NCBI GenBank assembly: GCA_964007475.1
Contig: OZ023273.1
Location: 133,046,732-133,110,731 of the forward strand
Direction of reading: 5' to 3'
Length of the DNA stretch: 64,000 nt
Source of the DNA: Hybos culiciformis
Taxonomy: Eukaryota; Arthropoda; Insecta; Diptera; Hybotidae
Part shown: positions 35,140 to 46,395 of the stretch, in pieces
Layout: each line of letters starts with the position of its first letter
How positions within the stretch are numbered: the first letter of the stretch is position 1
The notes under the pieces: generated by a model
Told to the model about the DNA's origin: nothing
Database searches by the model: none
The model's input: the letters and a program-made list of their open reading frames with translations, nothing else
Position numbers and translations under genes: made by a program

Positions 35140-36200
35140 TGCACTTTAGAAGTTATACTCTATTATATGAAGAAAAAAATTAAAAATTTTAAATAATTGT
35201 TTAAATTGATAAATTTAAATATTCATTTAATTTTAAGAAGAGAATTAGCAAAATTTTTTTTTATTTTTTACTTACATATTTTATTTTGAGTCTTATTTGT
35301 TCCTTTTTGGCTAAGTGATCATGTATATTAGTACAAGTATATTATTATTATTTATTTATTAGTTTTATTAAACTTATAAAAATTGTATCCAATTCAAATA
35401 ATTCAAAATTAAAAAGAAAAGCATGAATAAAAACTAGTGATAAAATCAAGATAAAATGTTTATATAATAAAACAAGTTAGTGTTTTTATGATTAAACGAA
35501 TAAATGCATAAAAAATTAAATGCGATCGGTATTTTATTTTTCCAAAGGCGGAAATTTACATTACCATTACATTTAACATCAATAAATTTGTTGCCATGAC
35601 ATCACCGAATCCGAATAGAATAATTTACAATTTTTTTATGACATAATCTAGGTTATGGGTTTAACCATGATTTTCACAATCAGAATTTCAAAAAATAACG
35701 TCATAGAAAAATGTTCCTTTAAGCACCAATGGTCAAAAAATACATATAAGTACATTTTGAAAGTTTATTTTTTGATATTTGCTTGTCGCGTGTTTGTTAT
35801 TTAATATAACTACTTGACTAAATATTCAATAGATATTTTTGTTTAAAGCAATAATAAGTTAAAATTAAATATAATTGGTATTAACATAAACATATCAAAC
35901 ATTCGTCTATTTATTTATGCACACGAAAAGAATATTTTGTTTGGAACTTTTTAATCTCGCCTTCAGTTTTTACAACATTCAAATTTTGCTCTTATTCCAT
36001 CGTCTTCACTATGCACTTATATGAAACTATATAAATATGAAATAAATATTTTAATTGCTAAATACATAATATCAAATAAAAAAATTATTTTAATTTCTAA
36101 TACAAAGTGTAACAGTCGAAATTCGAGTTTGCAAATTATGTTATTTGACCTCCGATATAGTTTAATACCTCACAAAAAAAATGTACACAATATTTTTATT
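35140..36200. other. Intergenic DNA with a local duplication
   Basis: No gene is seen. The block 35655-35720, with TTTAACCATGATTTTCACA, recurs at 36486-36545 in diverged form, about 830 bp apart. The part at 35340-35535 is the duplicate of 31430-31625. Confidence 0.5.
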
Positions 36201-36204
36201 TTTT

Positions 36205-37465
36205 TTTTGCTATATTAATAAGGCAACCCACTTAACTAAAAATAACTATTATAATACACCACTTATAGAACATTATCTTGATAATTTAATGTCTGGATTG
36301 AAAAATTTTTAAATTAAAATATATAATGTTTGTATATTAAATAGATTTTGCCCTTAATATTAAAATTATGGAATTTTCTAATAAGTACTTATTACTTATA
36401 TTGATATTTTTTTACTGGGTAGTATACACAACAGTTAATAATATCTTCCAAAATGATTTATAGATATTTACAAATCAATAAGGGTTTGTTTAACCATGAT
36501 TTTCACATTCAGAATTTTAGAAAATAGTGTCATGGAAAATTTTGCTATATATTGAAAGCTCAAATGTTCGTAAACCAAAATAGTATGTAAGTGAAGTGTT
36601 CTCATAAAAAACGAAAAACATCTTCAAATATTTTTTTTTAACTTTAATTCTTCATTTTTCCAACCCAATAGATAACCAATATCTACACATATAAGAAGAA
36701 ATATTAATTTGGAATTTAAAAAAATTTGAACGCTTTAAATTAAACTTTTATTTGAACTATTTTCCATATGATTTATACATTTTTTCTTTTATCCCAGCAA
36801 ACAGATTATATAAGTTGAAATATATGTTAATATACTTACTATAAAATTAAGAATAGAAATTAACTCAAATAATGACAGAACGGTGAAGCGACAGTAACAG
36901 AACAGTAAGTCCATAACGTTCTTAAACAAGTTTCACTTCCAAAAACAGTAGGTATAAAATTTGGACATAAGTTGTTAGAAAAAATCTTCTTGATAAACAT
37001 AATAATTAGAAATAGAGTTTGAGATATAATTTTTGACGAACTCCTTTATAAAATGTTGACGAAACTTTATAGTGATCTCAAACTCTAATAGCAATTTCTA
37101 AGCATTTTTCTAATGTGTCGAGCCTATTAGATTCAATTCTTAAAGAAAACTACGCTGAAACAGTGATGAGTTAGATACTTACTTAAAAATTTTGTCGCCG
37201 GTTGTCAGTCACGTTTTTTTCACACGTATATGTATGTGAATGATCATAAAATGCGAACTTAGAATAAAAAAATTGTCGTAAAAAAATGTGATAAATCCTC
37301 ATTCATACATTAATAATTCTAATTATTTGAATGTCCAATAGAAAATGAAATTACTTAATAATCTTTAATTTACACATTCTTATGACTTTTTAGAGTTTAG
37401 TTCATTCTGCAATTATTATTTTATTAAAGTATTTTCTCTAATCTTATCTTCCGTCTTATATTATG
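36205..37465. repeat. Relic of a fourth protease locus copy, coding part lost
   Basis: The left edge (36205-36260, CCACTTAACTAAAAATAACT) matches the DNA just downstream of the protease pseudogene at 16396-16450. The right part (about 37090-37465) matches the pseudogene's upstream DNA at 17540-18040. A short piece near 36955, ATAAAATTTGGACATA, resembles the pseudogene intron edge at 17053. The protease exons that should lie between are absent or unrecognisable. I read this as a duplicated locus whose gene was deleted or eroded. Confidence 0.6.
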
Positions 37466-40400
37466 AAAGTAGAAAAATGAATTTTTATTTATAGTACACA
37501 AAGTTTCTCCAATACAAAACAATAAAGTATTTTCAAATCATATTTATCATATTTTATAATATAATAAAAATAATATCAATAGGTATGTATTATACATAAT
37601 CAAAATATTATTATTTATAATATTAACATAATCAAAAATATTAATATAAAATGACGTATTTCGTTCATAACTATTGAGTATACAATTATATCGATCACAA
37701 TCGTAAAATTGCACTATAATTTTACTTCTCTAGAATACAGTATTCTTAAAACAGCAAATACATAAGATTGAATAATAGCAACAGAAGATTCTAATATCAA
37801 TAGTATAATTTCTTCAAAAAATAAAATAAAAACTGGATATGAAGGACCCAGTATTTCCTAATATTAGCTTCCACTTATCTGATTGGATTCAAATAAAGAT
37901 TATTTTCAAAAAACTATGACTGTGGCAATGTGCTTCAAGAATATGAGTTAACTTTTTGCACTAGAGTTGTCTTTAGATTTTATCTTTTTAGAACTTGATT
38001 CACGGAGGGAAATCGGTGTGTTTAATTGAATTATTCGCAAGGCCGAAATAAATGTAAATTTTTTTAATTTTTCCCAATTCGCAAAACGAATAAATATTGA
38101 ACCGGGTCCCACATTTTATTTATGAGTTATCCTGTTCTTTATTTTTTTGTGTAAAATTTTGGTGCATGTTTTAAAATTTTAAGGACTGTTGTAAAGATTA
38201 ATAAATAAATTGCAATTCAATATTTCTTAAAATTTGAGTTTCATACATGATGAGAAGATTTTCTAATTTTGTTTTATTGCTTCGTTATGAAAAGGTTGTA
38301 TAAATCCAAATTACTTTTTGCGAATCCGATATTTCCTTATGATGAAGGACAATATATTGCAAATTTCAAGGATGTTAATAGAAATAAAAATTTCTGTTTT
38401 TATGAAATATAATGAACGAACTTTTATTAATATTAATGTCAGATAATTCAGCACATAAGAGTCAATGTCCTAAAATATTGCATGAGTGGACAAATTTATC
38501 TTGTAATTCCCAAAATAAATATGTAACTATTTCTTATCAAAACGAAAATAAATCATGATTCCGTGATAACGCGATTTTATTCGAAATGAAAGTAGGAAAA
38601 TCTTATCAATAAACTGGGTTTAGTTTTTTTTGATCTAATAATATTAACTAGATTAAGAACTAATCGCGTAAATTATTATCAATATAACATAAATTCCATA
38701 TCCACATTATGATGAAGCTAAAAGATAAGAGAAAATGAAAACTTCAAACAAAAAACTTTTCAAGCACATTCTTTAAATGTGCTTAAACATGTAGAGCAAT
38801 ACCTTAAATTTTTAAAGTTGTACAACAGAACTCTATAATTTTATTACCAATTTGTAGTGAAATCCATTAAAACTTAAAAAAAATTAAACTTTTGAATAAA
38901 TAAGTCAGCCAGTTCTAAAATTACGGTGGAGTCTGTAATTTTAGAATCCTTTCGTTGAAGGAATTGCGAGCGAAGTACGAGATAAATATGGTATAAGTTT
39001 TTTGGAAGCCAAATCAAGTCTTTGCTTCTCTGGCTGGTCTGTCTCAGTTCAGAGTTTTGGCCTTCAGTTCAGTTCAGAGTTCAGTTCGGTTTATGAACGA
39101 AACAAGCAAAAAAATTTATTTACTACATTGTTACATTATAAGCAAAATTTATGTTGCAATTTAATTTGAAAGTTACATAAAAATTAATTTTTTGATGTAT
39201 CTTTATACTGATTTGCAAACATGAAAATAAATTTTCACCTCGAGGATATTTATGCATAAATTTGTTGAACGAATTTTGAAATTGATGGTAAAAATAACGA
39301 TAGCATTCGATATTTTAATATGCTTAAGACTTTCGTTTATTAAAATAATATTTTTAATTTTCTCATAGAATGTAGGAATTTTTAAAAAAAATCCCTCTCT
39401 AATAATATATAATTCTCTAAATTGAAATATATACATATATCCATTATAGTTGCAAATAATGCTTCAATTTTCTTAAATTTTTTTAATTTAATAAATTTTC
39501 CGGTTTAAAATATAATTAATTAATTAATAAATAATCTTTAATTTCAAATACAGCTCAATGCCCGATTCCTAGAATTAATTATTAGTTCAAATGTCCATGT
39601 ACTATCTTGTAATGAAATTGAATATTAATAAGTATAATATTTATTTTCAGTATAATTAATTTGCATCAGTAAATCGTGTCTTATTTTTATACTGGCTGTG
39701 CTCGGAAAATGTTTTACCAATAAAATAAATATCCTCTTTTTCAATAAAAGTAATTTGCATCCCTAATTAAAGTATTTGCACACAATTAATTTAATTGCAC
39801 TTCAGTTCTGTACATATTACTTGTGATTTAATGTACTCTATTTTTTCATTAAAAAGGTAGTTGTAAGTGAATAAAAAAATGTGTTATTATTGATATTAAG
39901 TTTGCTTTGGAAAATTAAGCTAAATCTCTCTAACAGGCTGTACAGAATTACAATTTCAATTTAGCTGCGCTACACAATGAAAATAATTCAACCTTAACCT
40001 TAACCAAATTTTGATACCTTGATTCAAATAAAAATATCATAATAAAACTAAAGAAGATTTGTGTTAAAAAAAAATCAATATAATATAAAATAGCGATTTC
40101 ATATATTTTATAAATTATAAACTTCTTCTATAAAACATTATAGATATTATTAAAAAGATGGAACGGGCTTAATGTTTTTAATTTTATTTTTTAATATAAA
40201 ATTATAGTAAAATATGAAATAAATAAATTACATATATATGACATAAAAGAATACAAGCATTTTATATAAATTTTTAAAATATTTATGTATAAAATAAAAC
40301 ATAAAAATAGAAGGAAAATAAAAAAGTCGGTTTGATAATAAATCGAATATTGGCATTATGTAGTCATTTTTATGGTTTCAAAGAAAAGTTCATGAATATT

Positions 40401-40500
40401 TAAAAGTAATATAAAGTTAATTTTTATTGGAAAATTGTTAGACTAGAAAAAAAAATGAGTATCAGATTTTCTTGTTTTTTTTTTTTTTTTCTAATAATTT
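37466..40500. other. AT-rich intergenic stretch
   Basis: I see no gene, RNA or clear repeat. A slightly less AT-rich patch at 38920-39090 contains repeated TCAGTTCAG motifs but no readable protein. Confidence 0.5.
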
Positions 40501-40522
40501 TAGCCTGAATAAAAATTTGTAT

Positions 40523-40608
40523 CAAAATAAAACATGAAAAATGTTTTTTTTAAACGGACTATAATATTATAGTCCGTTTAAAAAAAACATTTTTCATGTT
40601 TTATTTTG
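40523..40608. repeat. Perfect 86-bp palindrome
   Basis: Two arms of 43 bases (40523-40565 and 40566-40608) are exact complements with no spacer. They include TTTAAACGGACTATAAT on one side and its complement on the other. Homology stops sharply outside. It could be a foldback mini-element, a replication-linked inverted duplication, or an assembly artefact. Confidence 0.92.
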
Positions 40609-41941
40609 GTTCAGTTTTATTTTTTTTAAATTTTTATATTTATTCATATTTATTTTATTTCATATTAATTTTTATTGGTTGGATTTTTATATTTTTAATA
40701 TTTTTTTAATGTAACTTTTTTTGTTTAAAATAACATAAACCTGAACTACATACATACATACCTTTTTTTTCAAATAAGTGTATAGTTTTTATGTTGTATT
40801 TAATAAAATTGTGATGCTATAATGTTAGGAGAAAACAATTGCAAAAAATCAAAGAAAAAACTAAATTATTTATAATGTTCTCTTCTAAGTATAAAAACAA
40901 AAATATTAGTTATATTATAGTATAGTATGACAGGAAATACTATGATTAAAGTAATATAATTTAATTACTCTTCATTCATTTTATTAATTTTTTTGAAGAA
41001 ATATGAATCAAAGAAAATGATAAGCGTAATTTTACAAATAAAATCTTTTTCTAATCGACTTAAAATTTTCTAAAGCAATGCATAATTTTTGCTATAATCC
41101 TTATTATATAAGATATGGGTTAAGTTTAAATTTATATAATTTTTATAATTTTGATGAAGGTTCTTTGTATGAAAAAATATCCGAAGTTAGTGGATTTTAT
41201 AAAAAAAAAAATAATAAGGATTATAGCAAATCCTTAAATTCAAAAGGCTGTTCTGTAATAAAATTTTCAAAATATTGTTTTTTCTAATTTATATATTTTT
41301 TTTTAATAAAAAATATGATATATCGAAAATTTTTTATATGTTTTTGTGGTCTGAACAATTCATAATACACCTAACCTACATTTTTATGTGAAAAGATGTT
41401 AATTAATAGGTTACGTTATTAATCAGACATATGAATGACAATTGTTTAAAATAATATTTTTGTTTCTAAATGAAAATATGAACAGCAATTTTAAGATACA
41501 TGTTTCAATTTTTGTCTTTTTAAAATACTATATATACATATATAAATTAAACAAAGATAAAAGGATGTCATTTTCATTCTTATCGCATAATTTTTCTTTT
41601 CGTTATTCTGGTTTAACTCTGTTCAAATTTATGTTCTTTTTCATTTTGTTATATGGTGTTAACAGAAATACATTTTATAATTTATAGTTATAATATGGGT
41701 ATGTATATTAGATACAGTATATATTTCGATTCACGATAAATAATTTTTGTAAAATATAAACATTTAAAAAACATATAATTTATGTTTTGTCAAATAAAGA
41801 AAAATTATATAATTATATCTTCACACTTCACTTGTTGTATTAGTACATTTTATTAATATAAAATTATACAAATAATAAAGCCCGTCAGGGACTTCTTTAC
41901 TTCTATATTAAATATACATAATAAATCTATACAGCTAACAA
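40609..41941. other. AT-rich intergenic stretch
   Basis: No gene is recognised. There is a short CATA microsatellite near 40748-40762. The frames at 41078 and 41442 are low-complexity and have no domain. Confidence 0.5.
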
Positions 41942-41944
41942 TAA

Positions 41945-42400
41945 CACTGGCCTACACTCATTTTGGTGCCTAAGATTTTAGACCTGATTTTGGGTATATT
42001 TTGTGAGCTGATACAAGAAAACTAGTCACATTTTTCATATCAGCTCTTTATCTTGGTTGCCAATTTCAATACCAAAGTATACAGAATACAAGCGAATTAC
42101 CGTGTCATTAATCGGTTTCCGTTGATCTTTCATTATATACTCACCGCATATGTAACAAAACATATCAGGATCGTTAATGCAACTTCTTGACTTACTTGTC
42201 ATAAATTTATACGATTAATGTCATAATGTCATAACATGGACTGATCTTGAATAAAACCGTAAAAAATTTGAAATAATAATTGTATGTAATCCAGAGCTGT
42301 CGTCTAGTAGCAGCAATGTAGTTCATACTAACTATACTTTACCGACTACAAATGCGAACAGAGCTGCACCAATACAAACATTTTTTTTTGTAGGCCAGTG
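41945..42400. mobile_element. Short CACTGG inverted-repeat element
   Basis: Both ends share the inverted repeat CACTGGCCTACA. The triplet TAA flanks both sides (41942-41944 and 42401-42403). The element is 456 bp, less AT-rich than its surroundings, and holds no gene. CACTG ends with a 3-bp target site fit the CACTA/EnSpm group. A Harbinger-type origin is an alternative because of the TAA target. Confidence 0.75.
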
Positions 42401-42403
42401 TAA

Positions 42404-45214
42404 TTTATTACCATACAAAATTTTTTAGCAGACTTATAACTTATAACTTATATGAAATTATGATGCATAATTTTTAAAATCTTTAAAAATCTACGTTGGT
42501 AAAATTTATCAAATATACAAATTATCATTGAAAATCTGGATTCTATTGTTTTTTTTGGTATAATTTTACCTCAGGAATACTAGAATATAATAAATTCTCT
42601 ATTAGTGTGTTTTCGTAATTATTTTTTAGAATAATTTTAAGTAAATTGTAAATTCAAGTAAATTTTTTTATCACAATTTGCCATGCTAGAACTACATTTT
42701 TGTATTTATCTTAATATGACATATACATAACTAAAAGAGTAAGCAGAAACTCGTATGTATGTTTGCATTTTTACTTTTTTTCTGTAAAAAATAAAGATAG
42801 TCTATTATTCTAAAAAGATAAAGATTTATTTAACTTTTAAGTAATTTTAATATTTCAAAAACATGCAAGCATAACGAAGATAAATGAATTTGGCGCGATA
42901 GCAAGTTTATTTGCATACACTAAATTTTCTAAAAATTTATTTCATTTTTCATTTTGTGAAGTTATTATTCTGGTACTTTTTATAATTATTATTATTGGCA
43001 TTTAGTTTGAACGTTTCACTTCATAATTCTCATTATTTTTCATACTAATGAGAGGATGTATATGTATGTGCATACATTATGTTTTTGAGCTGTTTGAGAT
43101 ATTTTGTTTTTTGTTTTGTAATATGTTTTGCTTTTGTACATTTTATGTAACTTCCATAAATATATTTTACTTAACAAAAATGCGTTAAACATTATTATGC
43201 CTTTTGTTTATTTCAAATATTGTAACACCTTTCCGACTTTGGGTTGTAGAATGTTACATTTGATTACACCAAAAATCACACAAAAATAATATTTATTTTA
43301 TAGTTATGTTCGTTTGTTAATGATTTAAGTTGAAGTTCTATACAGCTCTTTTAAGAATCCCAATTCATAAAATATTTGTAAAAACATAGAATACCCTGGA
43401 CAAGCGAAATATTTATAAATAAATTTCAGCCATTTAAAATTTTTGATTTGTATTGAATTATTATTAATAAATATAGATGTTTTTTTAATGAACAGTTTTA
43501 TTGGAGTTAATTATTTAATTAAATCGTTACCCTATATACAAATTTTAATTAAAATGTCATAAAATTTTCAAAAAGATAATAAATTTTATTTTTAAAATAT
43601 AAATTTTTTTATATAAAAGATGTTAATTGATTGAATAATTGAAATAATAAATTTTGCATAAAAAGCATAAATTTTTATATTAAAAATTCAATAAATTTTA
43701 GATTTTAATCTACATATTGTTATATAAATAAAAAAAAAATACATAAAAAATAAGCTTTAATTTGATCGAACTTAAAAATAAGAAAAAACATTTAATGAAG
43801 CAGGCAGTACATACTAAATTAAATTTACTAAATAAGCATCATCGATATAGGTATATTGACCTTTTAAATGGAAAACAAAATTTCCTTTGCTTGATTTTCC
43901 CAAAGTGTAACAAGATGTTTTTAAATTTTTCTTATCAGTTTTTTCTCATAAAAGGACTTTATTTTCAATGGAACATCTGAATAAAAATTTTTAAAACAGA
44001 CATTCGTGACATTGCTGATAGCATAATAACAACATTAAATTAAATTTATGATGATATGAAATAATGACAGAAATGTTACTACTTTTTTGTGAGCTTATTC
44101 TTTATAAAATTGATATCTAAGTTTCTTTCATAAAGCTTTAAATCAGTGTATTAAATTGAATAAATTTAATTATTTTTTTAACGTTTATAGTTGAAAAAAC
44201 TATATAATATATAATCCTTTTGGAAAAAAATAACAAACAAAACATAAATACAGTATAAAGTCACAAATCAAGATAAACTTTTTTAAACATATATATCATT
44301 TCACAAGGGAGTTTTTAACAAAAAATGTTTATACGGTGACCTTTTGTTATATCCTTTGAAACTATTTTATCAATAAATAACAATGTAACGCTTTGATCTA
44401 AATTTATTTTTTCTACAAATATTTGTACTCCTTTTCAATATAAGCTATCCGACAAAATATATACTTTATTAGACTTGGCATCGCATCTAAATTAAGCTTG
44501 TTTTTAATTTCAAAAAATTAGAACCATACATACATACAATTTAAGAACAACAAACTCAAGAATATAGTTTTGTGTCCACTACTCAATGAAATAAATAAAA
44601 TGTTTGTTACTGCGAACTAGTTTTAATTCTTCGTGAAATTGTTTTATATTAAAAAAAATTATCTTCTTTATAAAAGATTTTTTAATGAGAAATATTTTAG
44701 TTTCATATAAATAGATTGTATGTTGCCAATCATTCTTATCCTTATTATTATTATTATTATCATTATTATTTCTGTTCTCTGAAATGTCCTTTTATTAAGT
44801 TGAAAAATACAGAAAGACATTAATTGAAAGACTTTTAAATTGCTTCTTAGTTGGATATGATTATAAATAACTTTGAAATACATAGCAATATACTATTGAA
44901 AAATGTAATCATGAACACACAAAAAAAAATAATGATTTTAGTCTTAGAATAAAAAATTTACATTTGGTTTTCATCCTTTTGTTGAGCAATATATATATAC
45001 ACCCTTTTTGATTAGTATTTTTCAGAAGCATATAATAATTAAGAAATCGAAGTTGAAAAATATAACCCTTTCGAATATCCTTGGAATATCCTTAAAAAAA
45101 TGTTTGTTCCATAAGAATGAGCATATATCATATTCATGTGTATGATGTATTATAATATAATAATAATTTGATATAATTTGAAAAAAAAATAAATTTTTTT
45201 TATTTACTTAATAT
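42404..45214. other. AT-rich intergenic stretch
   Basis: No gene is recognised. An ATT microsatellite lies near 44740-44772. The rest is low-complexity sequence. Confidence 0.5.
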
Positions 45215-45484
45215 ATAAAATAGGGGTAGATGACTTAAGGTCAAGTGACATAAAGTCAAGTGACCTTATGTCCATTTCAAAACGACATAAAGTCAAGTGA
45301 TATTATGTCGTTTTTGAAACGGACATAAAGTCAAGGTTAAAAAAGACATAAAATCACTTGACTTTATGTCGTTTTGAAATGGACATAAGGTCAAGTTTGC
45401 TCAAACAATAAGTGTTTTTTGGGGGGGTGCCTTAATCTAAAGAGACATAACTCTTCCTGAAAGTGTCATAAACTAAATTTTTTA

Positions 45485-45565
45485 AGTGACGCACACCCCG
45501 CGCGCCCCCGCGCCCCGCTATAACTTAAGTAATCATTATATAGTTTGTTAGCGGCGGGGGGGCCG
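45485..45565. other. GC-rich patch beside the assembly gap
   Basis: The stretch 45488-45519 is C- and CG-rich, and 45551-45565 is G-rich, in a window that is otherwise strongly AT-rich. Such sequence may form secondary structure and explain the gap that follows. Confidence 0.8.
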
Positions 45566-45765
45566 NNNNNNNNNNNNNNNNNNNNNNNNNNNNNNNNNNN
45601 NNNNNNNNNNNNNNNNNNNNNNNNNNNNNNNNNNNNNNNNNNNNNNNNNNNNNNNNNNNNNNNNNNNNNNNNNNNNNNNNNNNNNNNNNNNNNNNNNNNN
45701 NNNNNNNNNNNNNNNNNNNNNNNNNNNNNNNNNNNNNNNNNNNNNNNNNNNNNNNNNNNNNNNNN
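45566..45765. other. Assembly gap of 200 N
   Basis: Exactly 200 undetermined bases lie inside the foldback element. Real size and content are unknown, and upstream exons of the RING gene or a transposase part could be hidden here. Confidence 0.99.
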
Positions 45766-45883
45766 ATTTTACACGTCGTGGAAGTAATTAGTTCAATAGT
45801 TTAAATAAAAAGTTATTTTAATATTAAACTATAATAGTGTTGAAGATTTTCTAAATAAAATAACGAATTCACAAAACAATGTA

Positions 45884-46214
45884 ATGGAATTAGTGCACCG
45901 TGATGATGTAATTCTAGATAACGAAAAAGATGAGAAGGTAATTTAATTTAATTATTTATAATATACATACTTAATACTTGTACATATCTTATCAGGTCCA
46001 TGAAGAAGCGACAAATGAAGTTACGGGTGACAATACTCTTTGTATTATATGTTGTGAAAACCCAAAAAATGTGTTATTAAGACCCTGCAACCACGGTAAA
46101 TTATGCACAGAATGCTATTCAACAATATGTGCGAATGCAATGAAGAAAAATACGCAGCCACTTTGTCCATACTGTAGGACTAAAGTAGAAAACTCAGAAT
46201 TTTTTTTTTTTTAA
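45884..46214 (+). CDS. Small spliced RING-finger protein
   Basis: I predict exon 1 at 45884-45937 (18 codons, acidic) and exon 2 at 45996-46214, joined by a GT-AG intron of 58 bp in phase 0, giving 90 aa. The second exon encodes a C3HC4-type RING: CIIC, then CNH, then CTEC, then CPYC, close to the C-terminal RING of IAP-type E3 ubiquitin ligases. A 19-residue spacer separates the last two Cys pairs, longer than in IAPs. The protein ends a few residues after the RING with a Phe run. No BIR domain is visible, though earlier exons could lie in the gap. It sits inside a mobile element, so a role in protecting the element or host cell is only speculation. Confidence 0.65.
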
Positions 46215-46395
46215 TTATAATTTAATAAATTTTTGTTATGTTTTTCGTTAATTGTTTTTTTTTATGAATGAAATTAATTTTTTTAATTTTTTGTGGTAAA
46301 TTTTTTTGTTACAAACATTTTTGTTACCAAGTTTTTGATATAATATATACAGAATTTAATAATCATAAAATAAAAACCGAATTTTTATTTCCATA

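Noticed and set aside
44730..44775. ATT-rich run considered as a functional repeat array
   Set aside because: It is an ordinary microsatellite.
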